Assembly: GCF_025380365.1 (NCBI RefSeq)
Contig: NZ_JAOCQF010000001.1
Span: 1 to 64,000, forward strand
DNA from: Albidovulum sediminis
GTDB taxonomy: Bacteria > Pseudomonadota > Alphaproteobacteria > Rhodobacterales > Rhodobacteraceae
Reading direction: 5' to 3'
DNA length: 64,000 nucleotides
Shown here: positions 24,242-32,056 of the stretch, one piece after another
Numbering within the stretch: the stretch's first letter is position 1
Layout of the letters: every line of letters starts with the position of its first letter
The notes under the pieces: generated by a model
Seen by the model: the letters and a program-made list of their open reading frames with translations, nothing else
The model's database searches: none
Told to the model about the DNA's origin: nothing
Translations under genes and position numbers: made by a program

Positions 24242-25099
24242 TCATCCCGCCAACCCCGCCGCGCGCAACTGGCCATCGGTCACCAGCCCCGCCGCCACCA
24301 GCGCTGCTACCTGCAGGGCGGTGATATGTTTGCACATCGGGTTGCGATCGCGGACCCAAGCGGCCAGCCGGGCGTGGTGATCGGCGGCCAGCGCCGTCCG
24401 CGCATCGCGCTCCTCTGCCGCCGCTTTGAGGAAGCGCTGCCAACGACGATCAGCGAACCAGTTGTCCGAGAAACAGACCTTGGACCGCGTGAAGCCCGCG
24501 CTCTCGGTCGAATAGGCTTGCACGGCGCGCAACAGATCGTCCGGGTCGATCCCCTCGGCCAGCGCTTCGGTAATCGCCACCAAGCTCGCTGCCTTCCCGC
24601 GCTGCCGATCCTTGGGGTAGGCCGCCCAGATCCTTTCGACCCGCTCATCCACCGCCGCCTCCCCGCGCTTGCGCGTAGGTGGTTTATGGATGGTTTCAGG
24701 GTGGTTTGGGGTCCATCCTGGACCCCGTACCCCGTCCATGGTGGACCCCCTACCGGGATCACGCTGGACGGGGTTCACAGTGGACCCCGTCCCCTCATCG
24801 GGTTCGGCGGAGCTTTCGAAGGCCATCACCCGGTCAAGCATGATCCGGTAGATCACTGTGAAGCCGTTCTTGCAGGGGCGGCGTCCTGTCTCCACCAGGA
24901 TGCCCTCGCGCAGGAAATCGGTGATCGTCCGCTTGACCGTGCTTTCGCCGAGTTCGGTGTGGCGCTGGATCGTGCCCTTGGAGCACCAGATGCCCGAGCC
25001 GTCGTCGCTCGCCTTGTCGGCGAGGAACATGATGATCTGCTTGCGCGCGGCGCTGCCGAAGATGCGGTCGGCGCAGAGATTGGCGATCTTCCAGCTCAT
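24242..25099 (-). CDS. Winged-helix replication-like protein
   Basis: A 285-residue protein. The N-terminal 90 residues form a winged helix (ARKQIIMFLADKASDDGSGIW, TIQRHTELGESTVKRTITDF) like those of phage and island replication proteins. A Pro-rich linker (about 100-145) leads to a C-terminal helical region (RIWAAYPKDRQRGKAASLVA, CFSDNWFADRRWQRF) seen in prophage DnaT/replisome-organiser-like proteins. It may start replication of the excised island. The start lies about 210 bp inside the right end of island 1. Confidence 0.6.
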   Translation of the reverse strand: MSWKIANLCADRIFGSAARKQIIMFLADKASDDGSGIWCSKGTIQRHTELGESTVKRTITDFLREGILVETGRRPCKNGFTVIYRIMLDRVMAFESSAEPDEGTGSTVNPVQRDPGRGSTMDGVRGPGWTPNHPETIHKPPTRKRGEAAVDERVERIWAAYPKDRQRGKAASLVAITEALAEGIDPDDLLRAVQAYSTESAGFTRSKVCFSDNWFADRRWQRFLKAAAEERDARTALAADHHARLAAWVRDRNPMCKHITALQVAALVAAGLVTDGQLRAAGLAG

Positions 25100-25309
25100 G
25101 GGCGAGAGTCCGGAAGGGGGGCGCGGCGGCTCGTTAAGGGCGGCGGGTCAAGGCGCTTGACAGGCCGGGAAGTGCAGCCGCACCATCCCCCAACGGCCCC
25201 TTTCCGGGTCCGCAGATGGTTTGACAATCGACCGCTAAGTGCTTGATTTCCCGCGGTGGGTTTGACGGAAAACTCAGATATAACCGACTGATCTTCCATC
25301 CACAATCCG

Positions 25310-25357
25310 GGATTGAAAATCCGCGTGTCGCTGGTTCGATTCCGGCTCTGGGCACCA
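25310..25357 (+). repeat. att repeat 2 (junction between islands)
   Basis: Perfect copy of the last 48 nt of tRNA-Phe. The 5' part of the tRNA is absent, so it does not encode a functional tRNA. It marks the right end of island 1 and the left end of island 2. Confidence 0.92.
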
Positions 25358-25786
25358 ATTATTTCAAATGGTTACGAGTAGTCGGAGCAGAGGCTAGTCT
25401 CTTTTTAGTCTCTTTCGTGCACATGATGGCGCAGCTAGTCGAGCCTGCCTCACATACTGCCGATCTATAGTCCCCCACGTCGTCGGCATGATGGCTTGCG
25501 TACGGAGTATGTTTCGCAGCAGTCTACTTCGACTGCTCTTTTCGCCTCCCAAGAGGCAGGCAACGCCACATGCGTCGGCATTTCGGCGGAAACGGACTGT
25601 CCAAGGCCGGATCACGCCAGTTGTGTTGACGTCAACACAGGGAAGATTAGAGTGAAGGTGGCATACCGAACACACCCGACAGCGATCTGTGTGCTAAGTG
25701 TGGAACCTATAGCGCCGCTCTGACGGTGTGCTACTATATATGGGACGCCCTGCAATGCGTAGGGTGATCAATTAGGAGTGAAACTA
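25358..25786. other. Left end of island 2, mostly non-coding
   Basis: No convincing protein gene is present. The stretch holds a perfect 18-bp palindrome at 25622-25639 and a promoter-like tactatata sequence near 25731-25739 ahead of a possible tiny frame at 25787. Confidence 0.4.
25622..25639. promoter_or_regulatory. Perfect palindrome, candidate operator
   Basis: TGTGTTGACGTCAACACA is an 18-bp perfect palindrome without a spacer. It lies in the non-coding left end of island 2, too compact for a terminator, and looks like a binding site for a dimeric regulator or a site-specific recombination/replication protein. Confidence 0.45.
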
Positions 25787-25825
25787 ATGGCGTTTCCTTA
25801 CGGTTGGGACGGAGACCCCGTGTGA
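25787..25825 (+). CDS. Possible 12-residue peptide
   Basis: An ATG with a well-placed aggag (8 nt upstream) opens MAFPYGWDGDPV and then a TGA. A tactatata -10-like box lies about 50 bp upstream. Its 3' part overlaps the 3' end of the convergent RelA/SpoT-like gene. A frame this short cannot be supported by coding statistics; it could be a leader peptide or chance. Confidence 0.2.
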   Translation: MAFPYGWDGDPV

Positions 25826-27387
25826 AGTCTCTCGAGTTCCAGTAGGCGCACGCGAGCGCAGTAGTCATGGAACTCAAACAATAGTTGCGCCTCTTGCTCA
25901 CAAGCGAGAGGCGCATTTTCGTTAAGAATACGCATTCTGCTCCTAATCTGATTTAGTTCAAGTACGTTCGGTGCAAGTTGCGCCCTAACAAAGAGTTCAG
26001 TGTCGAGAGCATTGAAATTCGAAGGCGCGAACTCTGTGTCTCGAAGGGATCTACGAATAACACCTAGTTTCGCAAAGGCATTGTTTGGGCAATTTTTGAT
26101 CCTTCTCCGCAGGCTCAGGCCTCGCTTTAGGTGACGTTCAGCTTCTGCAGCAGAGTTGAGCTTTCGGCCCACATCTGAACCGATAATCTCTGCATGGTAG
26201 TAGCTGAGAGATGAATGGAGCGAGTGAAGCCGACGAATTTCCCTAGCCTTCTCATCAGGGCTAGCATTATGGGTAACTCCGCCTAAGAGATGCTCGACTG
26301 CTCTCTCTGTTTCGTCAATTGCATCGGCAGTATCTCCAACAAAGAAGGACATCAAGCCGGAAATCCCAGCTATTCTTGCCTTCTCACTGTAATTGACAAC
26401 TTGGCTCTCCCAGTCACGCAAAGCCTCTCTCCCTCGATCCTGTATGCGACGAATGGCGGTAAGGTGTCCGAGAAAGAAAAGCGTGCATGCTCCGGAGCGG
26501 CTCGTACCGCTTTTATATTCTTTGAGGCAAAGCTGAACAAGCTTATCTATGGAATCTGATGCAGAACCAGCGCTAAGAGCGGAAATTTCTTCCTGCTTTT
26601 CTTTGAGAAATCGAGACGATTCAATTGCAAAAGCCAGATGGTTTTTTACCTGCTCCCTGAGAAGCGCATCTTTCTTTCTCTGCCGAGCGAGGGCTTGCTG
26701 CGTAATCGCTTTCTTGGCGACATCGCTCTGCTGATCTAGTTTCGCGAGAGAGTCACCCAAAAGCTCAAAAGTCCTCAGCAAAGAGAGCTCAACATGACTC
26801 GAAGCCTTATAAGTCAAATCGTGGGTCTTGGCTCCCCACGCGTCGTGAAGAATCGTCTTAATTTGTATTTCGCAAATGCACCTCTGATTATCAGAAATCC
26901 CGGGCTCGTATAAATTGTAATGGCAAGCAAAGTAGCCTTTGCTCATAAGAGGTCTTCCATGCTTAGAGGTTATTACAGCGTTATCGTCATCGCTTTCGGC
27001 TGGCTTCTCCGGAGTTTGAGAGCCAAATACTCCTAGGTCAACAAGTTGATCAATCTTTCGGCATACTTCGGAGATGTCGGATGGATAGGAGACGACCACG
27101 GTGAATCCTACAATATCTGGTATTTCCCAAAGCGAGCCTTGTGATAACCCCCGTGATTTATAGTAGCTATTTAGCTTCAGCCTGATCTTTCTAGTTTCTT
27201 TCAGAATTTCTCCGCCTTGGCGCTCTTCTCGGCTATAGATTCGGTATATTTCGAGTTTTGACAGGGCATTGGAGACTCTTGTCCGCACCTGATTAAGTGT
27301 CTCTATATACTTACTGCGGTTTGCGTCAATGAATTGTTGCACAGTTCTGGGCTCCGCAGGTATAGGTACGCATTCGAAGCTAATCAT
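25798..27387 (-). CDS. RelA/SpoT-domain protein with helical C-terminal extension
   Basis: About 529 residues. The N-terminal 240 residues match the RelA/SpoT nucleotide pyrophosphokinase domain: IPDIVGFTVVVSYPSDI, GYFACHYNLYEPG and CEIQIKTILHDAWGAKTHDL then TYK. There is no HD hydrolase, so synthetase-type activity, making (p)ppGpp or pyrophosphorylating tRNA as in toxSAS toxins, is possible. The remaining 290 residues are TPR-like helices (SYYHAEIIGSDVGRKLNSAA). ATG at 27387 has aaaggga upstream; ATG at 27414 does not. AT-richer than the backbone, indicating transfer. Possibly a phage-sensing toxin. Confidence 0.72.
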   Translation of the reverse strand: MISFECVPIPAEPRTVQQFIDANRSKYIETLNQVRTRVSNALSKLEIYRIYSREERQGGEILKETRKIRLKLNSYYKSRGLSQGSLWEIPDIVGFTVVVSYPSDISEVCRKIDQLVDLGVFGSQTPEKPAESDDDNAVITSKHGRPLMSKGYFACHYNLYEPGISDNQRCICEIQIKTILHDAWGAKTHDLTYKASSHVELSLLRTFELLGDSLAKLDQQSDVAKKAITQQALARQRKKDALLREQVKNHLAFAIESSRFLKEKQEEISALSAGSASDSIDKLVQLCLKEYKSGTSRSGACTLFFLGHLTAIRRIQDRGREALRDWESQVVNYSEKARIAGISGLMSFFVGDTADAIDETERAVEHLLGGVTHNASPDEKAREIRRLHSLHSSLSYYHAEIIGSDVGRKLNSAAEAERHLKRGLSLRRRIKNCPNNAFAKLGVIRRSLRDTEFAPSNFNALDTELFVRAQLAPNVLELNQIRSRMRILNENAPLACEQEAQLLFEFHDYCARVRLLELERLHTGSPSQP

Positions 27388-27811
27388 GGCGAGATATCCC
27401 TTTGCTATCTTCATTAGCAGCTGGTGATATGCAGTTGCGGTTTTGCGCGGTGGTAGCTCTTGCTAAGCGTGAGGTCGCGACGCACAGGACATGACAGCGT
27501 AATCGATCCTGTCAAGTATAATGTTCTCAAGCTTGACTGGGGGCAAATCACCCCAATAACCTATGAATACGGTTTGAGATCTGCACCATCATGGCTGGGC
27601 TTCTTCCTCGGATCGGGCCACCAGGGGCACGGTGCCACGGTGGGATGTCAGCGGGCTCTGCCTTCAGTATCCGGTTGGCACGGAAGAGTATGCCCTGGCT
27701 CACGAGGTGAATAGGTGGTGGAACATCGGGATATCGCAATTGGCACTTGGACACGGAAGCCCATAGACATGGTGCTTGATGGCCGCCAGATCACAAGGTA
27801 TAGTGAAATTC
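27388..27811. other. Divergent intergenic region, nothing recognised
   Basis: Between the divergent RelA/SpoT-like and TIR genes. Promoters for both are expected, but no clear -35/-10 pair, RNA gene or conserved coding frame is seen. Confidence 0.35.
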
Positions 27812-28519
27812 ATGGCAAGATGCACAGCACCAGTACGTGGACATCGTTCAGCAGCTGCCGCAGCGGCGTGCCCTGCATGTGGTAACCGATATGGCGGTTA
27901 CCGTAGCTTCGGCGGCTACGGTTCATACTCGTCCTACACACCATCCTATTCCTCCCGGTCAGTCAGCAGTACCGGTGGAAGGAGTGGCAGTGGACGCGGT
28001 AGCAGTAAACCGAGATGGTCTCCGGCAGGATCATCCGCGATGTACACGCCGACGGAGGTGCGGGCACTCACGCCAATCCGCGACAATGTCGAGAGGCGCG
28101 CGTCACAACCTGACCTTCGGGATGTCTTTCTCTGCCACGCATGGGACGATCGCAAAAAGGCAGCCAAGGATCTGCACGATTTGCTTGTGTCACAAGGCGT
28201 CTCTGTCTGGTTTAGTGAAAAGGACGTCCCTCTCGGTTCGCCTTTGCTCAGAGAAATCGACAGAGGATTGGCAAGATCTCGAATTGGGATCGTGTTGGTA
28301 ACGCCTGCGTTTCTAGACCGCCTTCGCGGAGAGGGCATCGCCGACAAAGAGCTTTCAGTGCTCCTGGCGCGCGAGTTACTGGTGCCCGTCGTACACAACA
28401 CGTCGTACGAAGCTCTCCGCGACGTGAGTCCTATGCTCGGATCGCGAAGCGGGCTGAGCACTGGAGAAGAGCCAATGAAAGACGTTGCCACCAAGCTTGC
28501 GGAGTTGGTCAAACTGTAA
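27812..28519 (+). CDS. TIR domain protein with zinc-ribbon-like, Gly/Ser/Tyr-rich N-terminus
   Basis: About 235 residues. The C-terminal 140 residues form a TIR domain: DVFLCHAWDDRKKAAKDLHD, then VWFSEKDVPLGSPLLREIDR and IGIVLVTPAFLDRL. The Glu in LREIDRG is at the usual place for the NAD-cleaving glutamate. The N-terminus has paired cysteines (ARCTAPVRGHRS, CPACGNRYGG) followed by a low-complexity Gly/Ser/Tyr stretch. Bacterial TIR proteins act as NADases in phage defence. The AAA-TOPRIM gene follows 138 bp later on the same strand. ATG at 27812 is chosen; 27776 is possible. Confidence 0.82.
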   Translation: MARCTAPVRGHRSAAAAAACPACGNRYGGYRSFGGYGSYSSYTPSYSSRSVSSTGGRSGSGRGSSKPRWSPAGSSAMYTPTEVRALTPIRDNVERRASQPDLRDVFLCHAWDDRKKAAKDLHDLLVSQGVSVWFSEKDVPLGSPLLREIDRGLARSRIGIVLVTPAFLDRLRGEGIADKELSVLLARELLVPVVHNTSYEALRDVSPMLGSRSGLSTGEEPMKDVATKLAELVKL

Positions 28520-28657
28520 CATGGGCTTAATAGTGCATTTGACCATTTCTAAGTCTATGACGACATATCGCTTGATGGCTGCGGTCAGCACATACCCGCG
28601 AGCTCCCGAAAAATTAGGAATTTCCGGCGGAAGTGTCGAATTTGGTAAGATTAGAGC

Positions 28658-30286
28658 ATGAGACATCCTTGGAGAATTCCGCCCCTAGAGGGCGGCGGCC
28701 CTGAAACCGAAGTTGTGCTGACCAACGGGAGCGCCGTTTTTGTTGTTGGATCAAACGGATCTGGAAAATCTGCACTAATCACGCAGCTCTCAAAGTCTAC
28801 AGGTGGACTAAAGGTAACGCGTATTGCGGCACATCGTCAGTCCTGGTTACAATCTAGCTCTGTTGACCTTACACCGAAAACAAGGAGAGACCTGGAGCGT
28901 AACATCAATACACGTGATCGACAGGATGAAGCCCGATGGAAAGATGACTACGCGCAACCTCGAACCCAGGTCGCCCTCTACGATCTTGCGAATGCGCAAA
29001 ACCGAGTATCACGTGAAGTTTTTGCACTCCTTAAGGCTGACTCGGTTGAAGAAGCAACCACAGCAGCAAAGTTACCTTCCCCACTAGAATCTATAAATAA
29101 CATTTTGGCGATCAGTTCATTGACTGTTCAGCTTTCAATCAATGACGACGGAGATATTCTCGCCAGCCATGATGGAGCGTCGAATTTCAGCATTAGCCAA
29201 CTCTCGGACGGCGAACGAAACGCGGTGATGCTTGCTGCGCAAATCCTTACGGCAGAGCCTGAAACGCTTTTTCTGATCGACGAGCCTGAAAGACATTTGC
29301 ATCGATCCATTACAGAGCCAATGCTCTCGGCGCTTTTCGAAAAGCGAAGCGATTGCTGTTTCGTTATCGCCACGCACGAGCCAGAGCTCCCGAATTGCAA
29401 TCTGGACGCAAGGGTGGTCATCGTTCGCGGCTGTAGTTGGAATGGGGCCGTCGCATCCGGGTGGGATGTGGACATTTTAGAGCCTGGAGTTGACGTTCCA
29501 GACGATGTTAGGCGGGCCATACTTGGCGCAAGACGAAGAATTCTGTTCGTTGAAGGCGAGACGCAGAGCCTGGATTTTCCATTAATATCTGCGCTCTACC
29601 CGAGTTTATCTATCGTTCCAAGGGGTAGTTGCACCGAAGTCGATCGATCGGTTGTGGGCCTTGCTGGGACAGCAGCGTTGCACTGGCTGAGTCCCATCGG
29701 GTTAGTTGACCGGGACGACCGAACCGAAAAAGAGGTTGCGGAGCTTGAGGCGAAGCAAGTCTTTGCTCTTGAGGTAAGCGCAATTGAATCAATCTTCTAT
29801 TCGTCGCGTTCGCTGCATGAGATGGCGGCAGTTCAAGCAGATATCTTCGGTATCGACGCTGCTGCACTTGCGGCCGCAGCAAATCAAGCAGCGTTGTCAG
29901 TCTTGGATCAAGAGACAAAAGAAGTGCTTGCCGCCCGTAGGGCCGAGAAGACAGCAAGAAACCGCATGTTGAGTAGTTTGCCGACTTGGCGGGAGATCAG
30001 GGAGCAAAGAGGCGCTCAACTTCGAGTGGAAATAGAAACCACGTTTCAGGCTGAACTCGACAGGCTCGATGCTCTGATCGCAGCAAGTGACCTGAATAGT
30101 ATTGTCGCGAGATACGCCATCAAGAAAACTAGAATGCCGCAAGTCATTTCAGATACCCTTAGGTTCTCCACCAAGCGACACTATGAAGAGGCCGTGGTTG
30201 CACGAGCAAAGAAGAAAGTTGATTTTAATCGAGCTTTGCGCGGTCTACTTGGAACATTGGATGGGTATTTAACAGCACTAGATTGA
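28658..30286 (+). CDS. AAA ATPase fused to a TOPRIM-like (DUF4435-type) domain
   Basis: 542 residues. The N-terminal 275 residues form an ABC/AAA ATPase: Walker A GSNGSGKSAL (Lys37), signature ISQLSDGERNAVML, Walker B LFLIDEPERHLHRS and a switch His in VIATHEPEL. The C-terminal part begins RRRILFVEGETQSLDFPLIS and continues with GLVDRDDRTEK and ALEVSAIESIF, which fits the TOPRIM-like domain found in AriB of PARIS systems and OLD nucleases. It is shorter than separate AriA plus AriB combined, so it may be a compact merged PARIS/OLD variant. It may work with the TIR protein. Confidence 0.75.
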   Translation: MRHPWRIPPLEGGGPETEVVLTNGSAVFVVGSNGSGKSALITQLSKSTGGLKVTRIAAHRQSWLQSSSVDLTPKTRRDLERNINTRDRQDEARWKDDYAQPRTQVALYDLANAQNRVSREVFALLKADSVEEATTAAKLPSPLESINNILAISSLTVQLSINDDGDILASHDGASNFSISQLSDGERNAVMLAAQILTAEPETLFLIDEPERHLHRSITEPMLSALFEKRSDCCFVIATHEPELPNCNLDARVVIVRGCSWNGAVASGWDVDILEPGVDVPDDVRRAILGARRRILFVEGETQSLDFPLISALYPSLSIVPRGSCTEVDRSVVGLAGTAALHWLSPIGLVDRDDRTEKEVAELEAKQVFALEVSAIESIFYSSRSLHEMAAVQADIFGIDAAALAAAANQAALSVLDQETKEVLAARRAEKTARNRMLSSLPTWREIREQRGAQLRVEIETTFQAELDRLDALIAASDLNSIVARYAIKKTRMPQVISDTLRFSTKRHYEEAVVARAKKKVDFNRALRGLLGTLDGYLTALD

Positions 30287-30368
30287 GTTACCGTAAGGGT
30301 AACCGTTAATTCGAAAAGTTATCCGGATCGCCCCGCAGATTGAAACTTCATAGTCTAGACTCGTCGTA

Positions 30369-31850
30369 TTATACGTGCTCAAACTTTTTGAGAATGTCTG
30401 CGATGGTTCGAAAAGTGTCGCGTTGTGGGTCACCATTGGAGACACTCAGTCTATTCTTAATCTCCTGAAGCCAATTATATGGCTCTAGGTCTAGCTTTGC
30501 TTCGCAGAGCGTCCGGTTCGAAAAGCAAATCTCGACTAACTGGCGTTTTTCGTCACGTTTTGCCAAACGGTGAAGCTGGACAAGGTTTTTCATGAGTTCG
30601 AAGAACTTATTAACGTCATCTGTGCTCCGGTCGTTCTCCTCCAGTTTGGTCCGGTCTTCCCGGAGTTTCGCGATCTCAAGCGCCATTTCACGCTTTCGCT
30701 GGTGGTAGGTGTCGGCGTCGATAATGCTATCGACCAACAGATCGGTCAGCCGGTCCATTCGGGCGGTGGCCCGTCCTATCTGCAGGTCGAGGGCCTGTCG
30801 TTCGGCGGCAAGGTCACGCTGCCCGATCCAGGTTTTGAAGTCACTGACCAGGCGCTCCGCATCACCCTCGGAGATCTCGAAGTCCGCTAGGCGCATCTGG
30901 ACAAAGTAATCAAACCAGTCTTCACGGATCGTCTTGGTCGGACAGCCGATGGTGTGGCAGCGGTAGTACACATGACCCTTCTGAAGTTCCGGGCTGAGCA
31001 CCCGATCGCAGTGGCCGCAGCGGATCAAGCCCCGATAAGTGTGATTGTGCTTCGTGACTTTCTTTCCGGCGCGTCCAGATCTGATGGCCTGTATCCGGCG
31101 GAAGGTAGACAGGGTGATCAGCGGCTGGTGGATACCGTCGAACCTGGCCCCGGTTCGTTTGATTTCGATGATCCCGGCATAGAACGGATTAGCTAGAGTT
31201 GCTTCGATGCCGTGCAGGGTGAGCGGACGGCCGGTGTGGCTGCGCAGGCCGAGACGTTCCGCCTCGGCTTGAAGTGATCGCATGGAATGGGCGCCGGACG
31301 CGTAGAGTTCCAGCACCTGCCGCACTTGGGGGCCATTGACCGGACAGATGGTCTTTTCCTTGCCGCGGCCGTTGTCGCGGTAGCCGATGGGCGCACGGAA
31401 CGGGTAGAGCCCCTGCTTCAGCCTTCCGTTCATGCCTTTCAGGGTTTCCTCGCGGAGGTTGCGGATATAGTCGGCAGCAATAACCGCCTGAATGTCGGCG
31501 GTGAGGCGGCCGCCACGTGACCGGAAATCCAGGCTTTCGGTGGCGAAATAGACGTCGATGCCCGCGTCGGACAGATCGCTGATGATGGCCCAATCCTTTA
31601 GGTTGCGGGCGGAGCGGTCGATTTTGTGGATGATGAGACCCCGCGCCCGGCCGCGTTCCAGCAGTTTCAGCATGCGGCTGAATACCGGGCGGCCACTCTT
31701 CGCCGCCGTTTCTTTTTCCTCGAACCATTCGGTAATGGAAAGGTTGTGGCGACTCGCAAAGGCCGTAATCGCGTCTCTCTGGGCTTCGAGCGAAACACCT
31801 TCACCTTGCTTCTGTGTCGAGACCCGTATGTATCCAAAACACGGCTTCAT
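30369..31850 (-). CDS. Large serine recombinase
   Basis: A 493-residue serine recombinase. The catalytic Ser11 is in FGYIRVSTQKQ, and the resolvase domain continues with IIHKIDRSARNLKDW. The recombinase domain (about 165-260) includes FRAPIGYRDNGRGK; the zinc ribbon is CGHCDRVLSPELQ ... YYRCHTIGCPTK; and a C-terminal coiled coil follows (IAKLREDRTKLEEN). Such enzymes integrate or excise phages and conjugative elements. The ATG overlaps the stop of a 48-aa gene, which is typical of a co-expressed accessory protein. Confidence 0.93.
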   Translation of the reverse strand: MKPCFGYIRVSTQKQGEGVSLEAQRDAITAFASRHNLSITEWFEEKETAAKSGRPVFSRMLKLLERGRARGLIIHKIDRSARNLKDWAIISDLSDAGIDVYFATESLDFRSRGGRLTADIQAVIAADYIRNLREETLKGMNGRLKQGLYPFRAPIGYRDNGRGKEKTICPVNGPQVRQVLELYASGAHSMRSLQAEAERLGLRSHTGRPLTLHGIEATLANPFYAGIIEIKRTGARFDGIHQPLITLSTFRRIQAIRSGRAGKKVTKHNHTYRGLIRCGHCDRVLSPELQKGHVYYRCHTIGCPTKTIREDWFDYFVQMRLADFEISEGDAERLVSDFKTWIGQRDLAAERQALDLQIGRATARMDRLTDLLVDSIIDADTYHQRKREMALEIAKLREDRTKLEENDRSTDDVNKFFELMKNLVQLHRLAKRDEKRQLVEICFSNRTLCEAKLDLEPYNWLQEIKNRLSVSNGDPQRDTFRTIADILKKFEHV

Positions 31851-31993
31851 GGATCATCTGGGTTATCGTCCGACTCTATCAGATCCTCGGAATTTGGCGA
31901 ATCTGCCCAAGGCCAGGAACCCTCTGCCAGCATGCGGAGGTAGATGCGCTTGCAAAGATCGAGGTAGTGCTGAATCTGGTCGTCGTTGTTCAT
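31847..31993 (-). CDS. Small acidic protein upstream of the serine recombinase
   Basis: A 48-residue acidic protein, MNNDDQIQHYLDLCKRIYLR then ending SEDLIESDDNPDDP. Its stop overlaps the recombinase start by four bases, pointing to translational coupling. I recall similar short acidic proteins next to recombinase genes in related elements, so it may be a recombination directionality or accessory factor; that is inference. Start at 31993 fits better than an ATG at 32032. Confidence 0.6.
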   Translation of the reverse strand: MNNDDQIQHYLDLCKRIYLRMLAEGSWPWADSPNSEDLIESDDNPDDP

Positions 31994-32056
31994 CTGCCCA
32001 TCGTACCGGCTCGTGTGCGGCGCGATAGACACGGGAATGTGCCGTTCGGCGAAGGT

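Larger units (their letters stand above)
7410..25357. mobile_element. Genomic island 1 at tRNA-Phe (integrative element, defence cargo)
   Basis: About 18 kb bounded by 48-bp direct repeats of the tRNA-Phe 3' end. It carries its own tyrosine recombinase and excisionase-like proteins at the tRNA end and a phage-type repressor. The cargo is AbiE, a MORC/Z1/methylase defence operon and a GNAT toxin-antitoxin pair. MobC-like and replication-like genes are at the other end. No relaxase or secretion genes are seen, so it would need help to transfer. Confidence 0.82.

Noticed and set aside
25310-25357. Second and third tRNA-Phe copies
   Set aside because: Only the 3' 48 nt are present at 25310 and 63904; the acceptor 5' strand and D arm are missing, so these are att sites and not tRNA genes.
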